The notes below the pieces were generated by a model. The model worked only from the letters and a program-made list of their open reading frames with translations. It did no database searches and was not told where the DNA came from. Shown one piece after another: positions 46,026 to 54,431 of a stretch of DNA of 64,000 nt (positions are counted from its first letter, which is position 1; every line of letters starts with the position of its first letter). Position numbers and translations under genes: made by a program. This DNA is from Rhodocyclales bacterium (GTDB taxonomy: Bacteria; Pseudomonadota; Gammaproteobacteria; Burkholderiales; Rhodocyclaceae), in contig JAQGMG010000047.1 of the NCBI GenBank assembly GCA_028292485.1, forward strand, positions 1 through 64,000, written 5' to 3'.

Positions 46026-48962
46026 ATGAGACTGCTGAAATTCGTTGCAGGCTTGCTTGCAGGTTTGTGCCTGGGCGCGACGGGAATGATGGGCGCGGCA
46101 AACGCGGCTACCGTTTATGCGCCAGTACCTGTGTCCAAGTCTGTCAGTGCCAAAGTGTATGCGCACCTTATGCCGTGGTATGAATCCAGGGACTATGCAG
46201 GGTATTGGGGGCAGCACTGGACGATGAGCAATCGCAATCCGGATATCGTCGATAGCTCTGGCAAGCGTCAGATTGCGAGCAATTACTATCCGCTGACTGG
46301 TCCTTACTCGTCGAGCGACCCGGCAATCATCGAATATCAGTTATTGCTGATGAAGCTGACAGGCATCGATGGCGTATTGATCGACTGGCCAGGCACCATC
46401 AATCTGTACGACTATCCGCGCAACAGGGCCAACAGTGAGGCTTTCATTGCACAGGTTGCCAAGACCGGCCTCAAATACGGCATCATCTATGAAGATCAGA
46501 ACGTCAACATTGCCTTCAATAACAATGTCATAACCGACAAGGTCGCGGCTGCACGCAAGGATGTCAATTATCTGAGGGACAACTATTTCGGTCAGTCCTC
46601 CTACCTGCAGATCAACGGCCGACCGTTTCTCGGTGTATTCGGCCCGCAAACCTTCAAGACCAAGGCCGAGTGGGATTCTATCTTCTCGAACCTTTCCAAC
46701 AAGCCGTGCTTCCTGACCCTGTGGTATCAGCACGATCAGGGGACGGGTGTCTGTTCCGGCGAGTATTCCTGGGTGTATCAGGATGCAAACGCTGGCTATC
46801 TGGCGCACCTGACCAACTTCTACAACAACCGTCCGAATTACGGCGTGAAGATGGGCGCGGTCTTTCCCGGCTTCAATGCTTTTTATGCAGCGGGCGGCTG
46901 GGGTGCCAACCCTTTCTACATTGCCGCCAACGGCACCTCTACCCTTGCATTGACCCTCGATCTTGCGATCAGCAAGGGGGTGTCACCCATACAAGTGGCT
47001 ACCTGGAACGATTATGACGAAGGCACGATGATCGAGCCGACGCGCGAGTTTGGCTACGGCTTGCTCACGACAATCCAGGCCAGGCTCGGCGTACCTTACC
47101 GTCAGCCTGAACTGGAGCTGGCCTACTCGCTTTACACGCAGCGCAAGCAATATGCAGGCAATGCGGCCCAGCAGGATCGGCTGAATCAGGCGTTCTACTA
47201 CCTGGTGTCATTGCAGATCGCCAAGGCGCGCACCTCGCTCGGGTCCACGACGACCAGTTCCAGCAGTTCCTCTTCGACGGCGGCGTCATCTTCATCGACG
47301 GCGAGTTCCAGCAGCAGCGCTTCTTCAACCGCCAGCAGTGTTGCTTCGAGTGCCAGCAGTGTTGTGCCCGCCGTATCGGCATTCAATCAAATCGCAGCAA
47401 ATAGTTTTACCGTTCAATCCGGTATCCAAACCGAAGTTTCAAGTGAAGGCGGGAACAACGTTGGCTGGATCGACAACGGCGATTATCTCGGTTTTCAGCG
47501 CGTGGATTTTGGGAGTGGCGCAGCCGGTTTTTCAGCGCGTGTTGCCAGCGCAGCCACCGGCGGCAATATCGAAATTCGCCTGGGTAGTGTTACCGATAGT
47601 GTGGCGGGCACATGCCCAGTGCCGGGGACGGGCGGATGGCAGACCTGGACTACGGTGAATTGCGGCGTAAGCGGCCTTTCGGGGATACAAACCCTTTACC
47701 TTAAATTCACCGGCGGTGCCGGCAATTTATTCAATCTCAACTGGTTCAGTTTCGCAACCACGGCACCCGGCAACAACGGCGTGGTCGGTAAAGTATTTGC
47801 GGGCTACCAGGGATGGTTCAACGCAGTGGGCGACGGCTCACCGAATAATGGTTGGGTCCATTGGTCCAAAAACAGTAGTGCGCCCACTGCGAACAGCAAC
47901 GTGAATTTTGAGCTGTACCCGGACACGCGGGAGTACTCGAAGCTGTACCAAACGAACCTTGCTAATTTCGGCAATGGCTCGGCAGCAAAACTGTTTTCTT
48001 CTTATGATCAGGAAACCGTAAACAAGCATTTTGAATGGATGCGGACATACAACATCGATGGTGCTGCGCTACAGCGTTTTGGCGCGAGCGAAAGCGATGC
48101 GGTCGACGGCTGGCGAACGAATCGCGACAGCGTGGCAGTCAAGGTCAAGAACGCGGCTGAAGCCTATGGCCGCAACTTCTACATCATGTACGACATCACC
48201 GGGATGAACGCGTCCACCTGGGTGAATGCCGTCAAGCATGACTGGACGACCAATGTTGTCGGCAAGATGGGTTTGCCCGGCTCCAGTGCCTATGCAAAAG
48301 TGAATGGGAGAGTCGTTGTATGCGTATGGGGCATCGGTTTTACGGATCGTCCCGGCACTGCTGCCGAAGTCGCGGGTCTGATCGCCTGGTTCAAGAGTCA
48401 GAATGCTTATGTCATTGGTGGTGTCCCCACTTACTGGAGAACGGGTATCAATGATTCGAGGCCCGACTTCCTCAACGTGTACAAATCGCTGGACATGATT
48501 TCACCGTGGTTTGTAGGACGCTTCGGCGGCATTGCCGGTGCAGACGATTACAAGACCAATCAGTGGGGGCCGGACTTTGCGCTCACCAACCAGCTGGGGA
48601 TTGCTTATCAACCTGTGCTCTGGCCGGGATCGGCTTGGTCCAACCTGACCAATGGGGCGGGTCCTAGAAATGAAAACCCGCGCCTGCATGGTGATTTCAT
48701 GTGGCGCCAGGCCTATGACATGAAACAGCTCGGCATCAATACGGGCTATGTCGCCATGTTTGACGAATACGACGAAGGAACTGCGATTGCAAAAATTGCG
48801 GAAAACAGCGCCATGATTCCGACCAATCAGTATTTCCTGACCTTGGATGCAGATGGCGTTGCATTATCGTCGGACTTCTACCTGCGCTTGACGGGGGATA
48901 TCAATCGGCTTTTCAAGGGGAGCATCGGGCTGACAGCGCAGCATCCAACGCCGCACCAGTAG
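46026..48962 (+). CDS. Secreted two-module GH71/99-like glycosidase with CBM6
   Basis: A 978-residue exported protein (signal peptide to about ANA, residue 27). Module 1 (about 40-405) resembles GH99/GH71-like domains: VYAHLMPWYESRDY, DGVLIDWPG and WNDYDEGT. A poly-Ser/Ala linker (about 407-446) follows, then a CBM6-like domain (about 452-580, VGWIDNGDYLGFQRVDFG). Module 2 (about 585-950) is another GH71/99-like unit starting VFAGYQGWF and ending DEYDEGT. Substrate specificity is unknown. AGGGAG precedes the ATG. Poly-Ser linkers like this are typical of Cellvibrio-type enzymes, suggesting transfer. Confidence 0.82.
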   Translation: MRLLKFVAGLLAGLCLGATGMMGAANAATVYAPVPVSKSVSAKVYAHLMPWYESRDYAGYWGQHWTMSNRNPDIVDSSGKRQIASNYYPLTGPYSSSDPAIIEYQLLLMKLTGIDGVLIDWPGTINLYDYPRNRANSEAFIAQVAKTGLKYGIIYEDQNVNIAFNNNVITDKVAAARKDVNYLRDNYFGQSSYLQINGRPFLGVFGPQTFKTKAEWDSIFSNLSNKPCFLTLWYQHDQGTGVCSGEYSWVYQDANAGYLAHLTNFYNNRPNYGVKMGAVFPGFNAFYAAGGWGANPFYIAANGTSTLALTLDLAISKGVSPIQVATWNDYDEGTMIEPTREFGYGLLTTIQARLGVPYRQPELELAYSLYTQRKQYAGNAAQQDRLNQAFYYLVSLQIAKARTSLGSTTTSSSSSSSTAASSSSTASSSSSASSTASSVASSASSVVPAVSAFNQIAANSFTVQSGIQTEVSSEGGNNVGWIDNGDYLGFQRVDFGSGAAGFSARVASAATGGNIEIRLGSVTDSVAGTCPVPGTGGWQTWTTVNCGVSGLSGIQTLYLKFTGGAGNLFNLNWFSFATTAPGNNGVVGKVFAGYQGWFNAVGDGSPNNGWVHWSKNSSAPTANSNVNFELYPDTREYSKLYQTNLANFGNGSAAKLFSSYDQETVNKHFEWMRTYNIDGAALQRFGASESDAVDGWRTNRDSVAVKVKNAAEAYGRNFYIMYDITGMNASTWVNAVKHDWTTNVVGKMGLPGSSAYAKVNGRVVVCVWGIGFTDRPGTAAEVAGLIAWFKSQNAYVIGGVPTYWRTGINDSRPDFLNVYKSLDMISPWFVGRFGGIAGADDYKTNQWGPDFALTNQLGIAYQPVLWPGSAWSNLTNGAGPRNENPRLHGDFMWRQAYDMKQLGINTGYVAMFDEYDEGTAIAKIAENSAMIPTNQYFLTLDADGVALSSDFYLRLTGDINRLFKGSIGLTAQHPTPHQ

Positions 48963-49026
48963 GTATCTGGAAATGGAAGAAGAAGGTGTACGCGTCAGGA
49001 TAACGCGGCACAGGTAGGGGAAGATG

Positions 49027-49062
49027 AAGGGCGCGATGATCGTTTATCGCGCCCTTTTTTTT
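49027..49062 (+). terminator. terminator of the GH71/99-like gene
   Basis: An 11-base stem AAGGGCGCGAT / ATCGCGCCCTT is followed by a run of eight T residues. The run is also the left flank of the MITE-like element. Confidence 0.9.
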
Positions 49063-49245
49063 GGGAATTACATACTTGACTTGCAGAACGGCAAATCACA
49101 TTGGAAATTCGATTTCTGCCAAGAGACAAGTCATTCCCGCGAAAGCGGGAATCCACTTCTACGTGAGGCCTGTGCCACTGAGTGGATTCCCGCTTTCGCG
49201 GGAATGACGAAAACTGGGGCTCTGCAAGTCAAGTAATGTAATTCC
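49063..49245. mobile_element. MITE-like element, 183 bp
   Basis: Ends are inverted repeats of about 24 bases: GGAATTACATACTTGACTTG on the left and, read on the other strand, GGAATTACATTACTTGACTT on the right (one base indel). Each side is flanked by exactly eight T residues, possibly a target duplication or insertion in a T-tract. Inside is a second inverted pair, ATTCCCGCGAAAGCGGGAAT on the left and its near mirror (ATTCCCGCTTTCGCGGGAAT) on the right. There is no coding capacity. Confidence 0.65.
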
Positions 49246-49262
49246 TTTTTTTTACTCTATTT

Positions 49263-49784
49263 TTACGGCCTGGTTGCAGACAACTGCTGCGCTGCCGCTG
49301 CCCAGTCTTCCAGGTGATAGGAGCGTGAAATCTTGCCGTCGCGGATGGTCTGGATATCGATGGCCATCACGCGGAAGGCCTTGCCCGTCGGATTGAGCCC
49401 CGCACCTTGCGCTACCGGTGTGCCCGATGCTTCAGAGCGGACGATGGCGCGGTCTCCCACTACCAAGACCTCCTTGATCTCCCACTTCAGGTCCGGAATC
49501 GCCACGCCGCGGCTCTGGAGGCTCTTTACGACGTGTTCGCGGTTGACGCACAGATCGTCGCGAACGCAGGCCTTCCAGTCGTCGGTTGTTGATTTGGCGA
49601 GCAGCGCGCCGATGTCTTTCGTGCCGGGCTTGTTGAGCGAATCGTAGAGCGGCGCAATGGCGGCAACTGCTTGATTATATGTCAGCGTCTGAGCATGAGC
49701 GCTGCTTACATGCAGTGAGCATATTGCGGCAAGTGCAGTGAGGGCTGCAGTGGCAGAAAGGCGAGCTGAAAGTGTCGTATTCAT
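49263..49784 (-). CDS. Secreted SnoaL/NTF2-like protein
   Basis: A 173-residue protein with a signal peptide (cleavage near SSAHA, residue 31). The mature domain has the NTF2-like/SnoaL ester cyclase pattern, with a helical start (YNQAVAAIAPLYDSLN), then LKWEIKEVLVVGDRAIVRSEASGTP and the last strands FRVMAIDIQTIRDGKISRSYHLEDW. Such exported SnoaL-like proteins are common next to oxidoreductases. The ligand is unknown. The MDR oxidoreductase gene lies upstream on the same strand, 62 bases away. Confidence 0.82.
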   Translation of the reverse strand: MNTTLSARLSATAALTALAAICSLHVSSAHAQTLTYNQAVAAIAPLYDSLNKPGTKDIGALLAKSTTDDWKACVRDDLCVNREHVVKSLQSRGVAIPDLKWEIKEVLVVGDRAIVRSEASGTPVAQGAGLNPTGKAFRVMAIDIQTIRDGKISRSYHLEDWAAAAQQLSATRP

Positions 49785-49846
49785 GGTAATTACTCCAATA
49801 AAAAGTGGTGTCCGATTGACGGATGGTCATTGATGAAAGTAATCGA

Positions 49847-50776
49847 TCAGTACATCGCGATGGCAACCTTGCCTTTGGCGTGCCCCGATGCAACGCGTGT
49901 CAGCGCCTCCGGTAGCCGATTGAAGGAGAAGCTGGAATCGAGCACGACTTTGACGCGCCCTTCCGAGCAGAGGCTGGCAATGGTCTCCAGGCGCGAAGCG
50001 ATCGATTGATGCGCCATGCGCAGAGCGCGCACACCGAGCTCGGCAGCACGCGCCGTTTCCGGCGGAGAGATCAGGCTGACAAGGACACCACCGTGACGCA
50101 GCACGTCGAAAGACCGTACCTGGGTGTCTCCGCCAATCGTGTCGAGGACCACATCGACATTGCTTGCCTTCGACCGAAAGTCGGTAGCGCGATAGTCGAT
50201 AACCTCACTGGCACCAAGACGTCGTGCCAGATCGACGCCGTCAGCCGATGTTGTGGCAATGACTTTGGCACCGACGGCCTTGGCGAATTGAATCGCGAAG
50301 CTGCCCACGCCGCCGCCGCCTGCATGCACCAGTACGCTCTGCCCATGGGCAAGATGCGCCTCATCGAACAGCGCTTGCCATGCGGTCCCCGCTGCCGTGG
50401 GCAGACCTGACGCTTGCAGAAAAGGCAATGACTGTGGAATGCGCGCGACATTCGCTGCAGCGGCCACCACATACTCCGCGAATGCGCCGCCTTTGGTTGG
50501 CAGTGCGCGCACGATCACGCGTTCATCCGCCTGCCAATTTGTGACTTGCGATCCCACGTGTTCGATAGTGCCCGCGACGTCGGTGCCGCCCGTATAGGGA
50601 AACTGCAACGGGAAAACCTGTTTCATCACGCCCGACGCCAGCTTTAAATCCAGGGGATTGATGCTGGCCGCTGCGACGCGGATCAGCACTTCCGTTGGGC
50701 CCGGTTCGGGAATCGGGACATCGTCCAGCACGAACGTGCCTGCATCCCCATAGTCATTTAGTCGCCATGCTTTCAT
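49847..50776 (-). CDS. MDR family NADP-dependent quinone oxidoreductase
   Basis: A 309-residue zinc-free medium-chain dehydrogenase/reductase of the QOR type. It has the N-terminal catalytic GroES-like domain (LIRVAAASINPLDLKLASG) and the cofactor domain with VLVHAGGGGVGSFAIQFAKA, the NADPH Rossmann motif AGGGGVG. The zinc ligands of alcohol dehydrogenases are absent. ATG 50776 follows GGAGG. A LysR gene is divergent across 139 bases and probably regulates it. Confidence 0.9.
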   Translation of the reverse strand: MKAWRLNDYGDAGTFVLDDVPIPEPGPTEVLIRVAAASINPLDLKLASGVMKQVFPLQFPYTGGTDVAGTIEHVGSQVTNWQADERVIVRALPTKGGAFAEYVVAAAANVARIPQSLPFLQASGLPTAAGTAWQALFDEAHLAHGQSVLVHAGGGGVGSFAIQFAKAVGAKVIATTSADGVDLARRLGASEVIDYRATDFRSKASNVDVVLDTIGGDTQVRSFDVLRHGGVLVSLISPPETARAAELGVRALRMAHQSIASRLETIASLCSEGRVKVVLDSSFSFNRLPEALTRVASGHAKGKVAIAMY

Positions 50777-50896
50777 TGCCTTGACCTCCATGGTGCGTTG
50801 TTCATAAAGCGAAGTCGGGTTGGCTCGTCAAGCAAGTCGCCGTGCAGTCTTCGCCCTGTTCCGAGCACACATCATCGCAATGTGGCATTATTAGTA

Positions 50897-50908
50897 CAAC
50901 TGAAGTTG
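50897..50908. promoter_or_regulatory. candidate LysR operator palindrome
   Basis: CAACTGAAGTTG, an imperfect dyad of CAACT and AGTTG around GA, lies eight bases before the LysR start in the divergent spacer. It could be an autoregulatory site. The evidence is only symmetry and position. Confidence 0.35.
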
Positions 50909-50915
50909 GTGCATT

Positions 50916-51836
50916 ATGGATATTAATAATACTCATATCAGGCGTCTGGATTTCACGCTGCTGCTGGTGTTCCAGCAACTGCTCCGTCATCGGCGCACGA
51001 CGGTCGTCGCCGACAAACTCGGTTTGAGCCAGTCCGCAATCAGTCATGCCCTCTCCAGGCTGCGCGATGTGTTCGATGAACCGTTATTTTTACGGCGTTC
51101 CGACGGCATGCATCCTACGCAAATGGCATTACTGCTGGGGCCGAAGATCGATGCACTGGTCGAGCTTGCGGCGGAAACGCTGGGAGCGACTACGACGTTT
51201 GATTCGACGGAATCGACGCGTCTGTTTCGCATTGCCACCAACGACTTCATCGCGTTGCTGCTCGGCCCTGCGTTGCAGACGCTCTTCTCGCGTGACGCAG
51301 CGAATGCCCGTTTTTCGATAAGGTTTGCCATCGGAACGGAGGCGCTGGAAATGCTGGATGCCGACGCGGCAGACCTTGTGATCAGCCGCTTCGACGCGAT
51401 CCGTCCCGAGCACAACGCCACCGTCCTGTCGGAAGAGGCCTATCGCGTCGTCGCGCGCAAAGGCCATCCTCGCCTGAAGCGAGGCGGGCTGACCTTGGAG
51501 AAATACCTCGCGATGGAGCATCTGCTCGTGTCGCCGCAAGGCGATTTCTACGGTACGGTCGATCAGGCGCTGGCGCGTCTCGGTCTGGATCGAAACGTTG
51601 TTTCCAGCGTGCCGATGTTTTTACCTGCGCTACCTATCGTCAGCGAGAACGATGTCATAGCGACCGTGCCGGAACGAATCGCAAAGCGCTTTGCGGCCAC
51701 CTTCGATTTGCAGCACTACGCCGTGCCGTTTCAGATCGAGGCGGCAACCATCTCGCTGGTGCGCCATCAACGCTCGGCGCGCGATGCGGGTCTGGATTGG
51801 CTTGCGGATGTCATACGCCGAATCTGGACCAGATGA
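50916..51836 (+). CDS. LysR family transcriptional regulator
   Basis: A 306-residue regulator. The winged helix-turn-helix is RTTVVADKLGLSQSAISHALSRLRDVFDEPLF at about residues 28-59 (in parts), with the typical DEPLFLRR end. The effector domain follows (TRLFRIATNDFIALLLGPAL to LPIVSENDVIATVPERIAKRF), close to the NodD/LinR-like branch. It is divergent from the MDR/SnoaL pair and probably controls it. Confidence 0.9.
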   Translation: MDINNTHIRRLDFTLLLVFQQLLRHRRTTVVADKLGLSQSAISHALSRLRDVFDEPLFLRRSDGMHPTQMALLLGPKIDALVELAAETLGATTTFDSTESTRLFRIATNDFIALLLGPALQTLFSRDAANARFSIRFAIGTEALEMLDADAADLVISRFDAIRPEHNATVLSEEAYRVVARKGHPRLKRGGLTLEKYLAMEHLLVSPQGDFYGTVDQALARLGLDRNVVSSVPMFLPALPIVSENDVIATVPERIAKRFAATFDLQHYAVPFQIEAATISLVRHQRSARDAGLDWLADVIRRIWTR

Positions 51837-52175
51837 CCGGGGTAGTTGTGGTTCATGAGAGCAGTCCGATCCCGCTATGCGGCATCCGGGTTACGTTCAG
51901 AAGTCCGGCTCTTGGAACCTGTTCACGATCTCTTCCCTGATTACAAAGTCAAAAGCTCTCACCGCAGAGACGCAAAGAACGCAGAGGGCCGCAGAGAAAA
52001 CCAGGCTTGGCCTGTAAGGCCGCGCGCGTTTTGGCACCGTTTTGCGCATCATTTGTCACCGATATCTTAGGGGAGATATAGGCTTCGCGATGGGCCAGCT
52101 GGTGGCATCCGTTACTAAACGACACACATGAACGGTGAGCGCTCGGCCTATACTGTATAAAAACACAGTCAAGCC
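51837..52175. other. 339-base junction between chromosome and prophage
   Basis: Contains a degraded dispersed sequence rich in CACCGCAGAGACGCAAAGAA (about 51960-51998) and the LexA box (52153-52168). The prophage end should lie here, most likely between 51840 and 52150, but no clean att repeat or Mu-type terminal sequence can be pointed out from this side alone. Confidence 0.5.
52153..52168 (+). promoter_or_regulatory. LexA box (CTGT-N8-ACAG)
   Basis: CTGTATAAAAACACAG is a perfect match to the LexA consensus, seven bases before the ATG of the following ORF and overlapping a TATACTG promoter-like stretch. It predicts SOS induction of that ORF. Confidence 0.8.
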
Positions 52176-52565
52176 ATGATCGTTAAAGCCATCGCACTTC
52201 GCCGCCGAGGCGTCCGCCTGGACGCCGCCACGCTTAAGAATCAGCCGCGCCTGATTGCGCACTTGATCGTGCGTAAGGCATGGAAGTACGAGCAGCCAGG
52301 CCTCACCGCTGAACTGAAGAGCGTTGAGCAATATGGCGGCACCAGGACAGGGTTGCTGCCGCCCATCTTCTCAGCCGTAGTCACAGTCAAACCTGACGGC
52401 GTTCATGTAATTGGCTCACAGATCGACCCGCAAGGCACCGAAAATCCCGCATTCACGCAAGAGCTATGGTGCGAGCCACACAGCGCAGAGCCCCTGACCA
52501 AGACGCCCATGCCAAGCGCTGATTCCTTGGTTGCCCTCAAGAATTACGAGGCCGCTAGCCGCTAA
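52176..52565 (+). CDS. Unknown protein under LexA control, prophage edge
   Basis: A 129-residue protein that I do not assign to a family. It begins MIVKAIALRRRGVRLDAATL, has a central hydrophobic strand (PPIFSAVVTVKPDGVHVIGS) and a Pro/Ser-rich end. There is no signal peptide or membrane helix, and it is basic at the N-terminus. It is read rightward, opposite to all tail genes, and its stop overlaps the end of the broken methylase by a few bases. The perfect LexA box in its promoter suggests a DNA damage or prophage-induction role (inference). Confidence 0.6.
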   Translation: MIVKAIALRRRGVRLDAATLKNQPRLIAHLIVRKAWKYEQPGLTAELKSVEQYGGTRTGLLPPIFSAVVTVKPDGVHVIGSQIDPQGTENPAFTQELWCEPHSAEPLTKTPMPSADSLVALKNYEAASR

Positions 52566-53231
52566 CCGAACAGGTCGCCGTCGCTCGGCTTGTAGTTCAT
52601 TATCACCAGTTCCCCGCTCGAGGGCGGCGCGCCGTGCTTGTTGGCCATGCTGTACTTAATGTCCAGCGCCTTCAGTCTCCCAGTACGGCGGGTCAGCGTA
52701 AAAGAATGTGTGCGGCCGGTCGTAACGGTCAAGGCAGTCATGCCAGGCCAGGTTCTCGATGAACGTGCCGCACGCCAGGCGTAAATGCGACGCCGAGAGC
52801 TGCTCCTCGATGCGCATGAAATTGAAGCCCCTGGCTGTCGTCGCCGTGCCGAAATTTTGTCCGCTCACCTTGCCGGCGAAGGCGTGGTGCTGCAGGTAGT
52901 AGAACCGCGCTGCGCGTTGAATATCGGTCAGCGTCTCGGGGCGCGTCTCCTGCTGCCATTTGAAGACCTGACGGCTGGTGAGCGCCCACTTGAACTGGTG
53001 GCAGAATTCTTCCAGGTGCCGTTCGACAACGCGATACAGATTGATCAGCTCGCCGTTGACGTCATTGAGCACCTCGACCGGGGCTGGCACCGGACGCAGG
53101 AAGTAGAGGGCGGCACCGCCGCAGAACAGCTCTACATAGCATTCATGTTGTGGAAAGAGCGAGAACAGCTTTTTGGCCAGGCGGCGCTTGCCACCCATCC
53201 ATGGAATTATTGGTTCTGCCTGCATGGGCAC
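52562..53231 (-). pseudogene. DNA adenine methylase, internally deleted
   Basis: A D12-class N6-adenine methyltransferase of phage type. The N-terminal AdoMet region is intact (IIPWMGGKRRLAKKLF, YVELFCGGAALYF), as is the catalytic DPPYWETEG. After that the frame stops at 52656, yet family C-terminal sequence (ALDIKYSMANKHGAP, GELVIMNYKPSDGDLFG) continues in another frame to 52562. About 40-50 residues are missing between them, with loss of frame. The protein may be made truncated at 191 residues and is probably inactive. GTG 53231 or ATG 53225 is the start. Confidence 0.8.
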
Positions 53232-53372
53232 TCCGGCGTTACTAACGGGTTGGCCGTGGCAGAATGCGCTCGCCTGATCAGGCGGGAGGGCCTTCGGCCA
53301 CGACTTGCAGTGCTTTGCAGGTACGGGTGGCCAGCTCGGTGTTGACGCACCGGTCTGGTCGCCCTCTTCTCA

Positions 53373-53879
53373 TCATCCCTTCGTTAATTTGATCCCGAAA
53401 TTGCCGCGATCGCGCCAACCGAAATAGGTCTTCACGCGAGCGCTCTGGTAGCTGATAAATGGCATCCAGCCAGCCACGCGAAAGGCTGGAACGACCATGA
53501 ACGGCACGAGCGGCAACGCGAGCAGTGCCCACCATCCGAAGATCCAGACGAGCAACTCGACGGGCGCCAGCAGGATCAACGCGACCAAGGCGCCGGCGGC
53601 ATAGTGAGCCGCTGAACTCCAAGCTTTGTAACGTGTGATGCAGACGTTAAAACCCATGGCTGGATTGAACACGTCTTTTGGCGCTATACCCGACCGTGAG
53701 AACGTCTTGCCTGCAACGCCGATCACGTAGAACGTCCAGTTGTGCGCTGGGTTGCGCAGCCACCAGGCGCGGCGGAAACTCCATGTATCAATACGCCCTG
53801 GATTGAACGACACGTCGCCAATGGGGCCATCATCGTCGTTGCCGAAGAAAGCCCATGCCAACCACTTGAGAGCCCTCAT
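53373..53879 (-). CDS. Phage membrane protein, DUF7338-like
   Basis: A 168-residue protein with a long hydrophobic region (about 90-135, AAGALVALILLAPVELLVWIFGWWALL and following) that forms two membrane segments. The N-terminus MRALKWLAWAFFGNDDDGP and the motif FNPAMGFNVCITRYKAW recall a family of small phage membrane proteins annotated as DUF7338; I am not certain of the family name. It overlaps the tail fibre assembly gene by four bases, so it is part of the late operon. Function unknown. Confidence 0.6.
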   Translation of the reverse strand: MRALKWLAWAFFGNDDDGPIGDVSFNPGRIDTWSFRRAWWLRNPAHNWTFYVIGVAGKTFSRSGIAPKDVFNPAMGFNVCITRYKAWSSAAHYAAGALVALILLAPVELLVWIFGWWALLALPLVPFMVVPAFRVAGWMPFISYQSARVKTYFGWRDRGNFGIKLTKG

Positions 53880-54418
53880 GTGAGTTCGCCGCGAAGAGTT
53901 GCGATCTGGCTATCCAGATTGGCAAGCCAGCCGCTGTCGATGCCGAGCACGGCCTCACGCAGGCGTCGTTGAGACACTGTCGATTCCAAAGCGATGATCT
54001 GCGCTTGAATCGTCTCATTGTGCGTCGGCTCGATCACGGGCGGTGCTGCCGGCATTGGCACTTCGGTCCAAGCCCCTTCCGCAAAAACACGGTAGAAGCC
54101 ATCGCGCGCAGCTGGCGGCGCAATAGTTGTTGCGAAAGCCGGCACAAGCCATGTGTCTGGCTCAATGGCGCAAGCCGCTTCCTGAGCACTGGCTATCGCG
54201 ACGGCATACGTGTCCCGGGCAGCAGCAACTACCGCCTCTCGCTCGTCTTCTGACGCATCCTCCGACACAGCGCCTACGGCCGCCCGCAGTGTTTCGCTGG
54301 CAGCTGTTGTCAGCTCCTCAAGTAGGGCTCGCTGGCGCTGGTCTAATTCCAGTGGGTCAGCATCAGCATCCGCCTCTTTGAGGAAAGCGCCACTAGCATC
54401 GTAGTTATAAATTTTCAT
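53876..54418 (-). CDS. Tail fibre assembly-like protein
   Basis: A 180-residue protein following the tail fibre gene. It starts MKIYNYDASGAFLKEADADADP, typical of phage Tfa-like/DUF4376-type proteins: an N-terminal strand region reporting an input of two-letter type, Ala-rich middle, and a helical C-terminal part (IIALESTVSQRRLREAVLGID). It is probably a chaperone or accessory of the fibre encoded just upstream, 13 bases away. Confidence 0.65.
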   Translation of the reverse strand: MKIYNYDASGAFLKEADADADPLELDQRQRALLEELTTAASETLRAAVGAVSEDASEDEREAVVAAARDTYAVAIASAQEAACAIEPDTWLVPAFATTIAPPAARDGFYRVFAEGAWTEVPMPAAPPVIEPTHNETIQAQIIALESTVSQRRLREAVLGIDSGWLANLDSQIATLRGELT

Positions 54419-54431
54419 GGGACACTCCGCT

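Larger units (their letters stand above)
48963..49262. other. 300-base intergenic region after the GH gene
   Basis: Contains the GH gene terminator (49027-49062) and a MITE-like element (49063-49245). No gene is seen. Confidence 0.7.

Noticed and set aside
53278-53373. 31-codon minus-strand ORF as a Com-like regulator before the methylase
   Set aside because: It lacks the CxxC zinc pairs expected of Com and has no convincing ribosome site.
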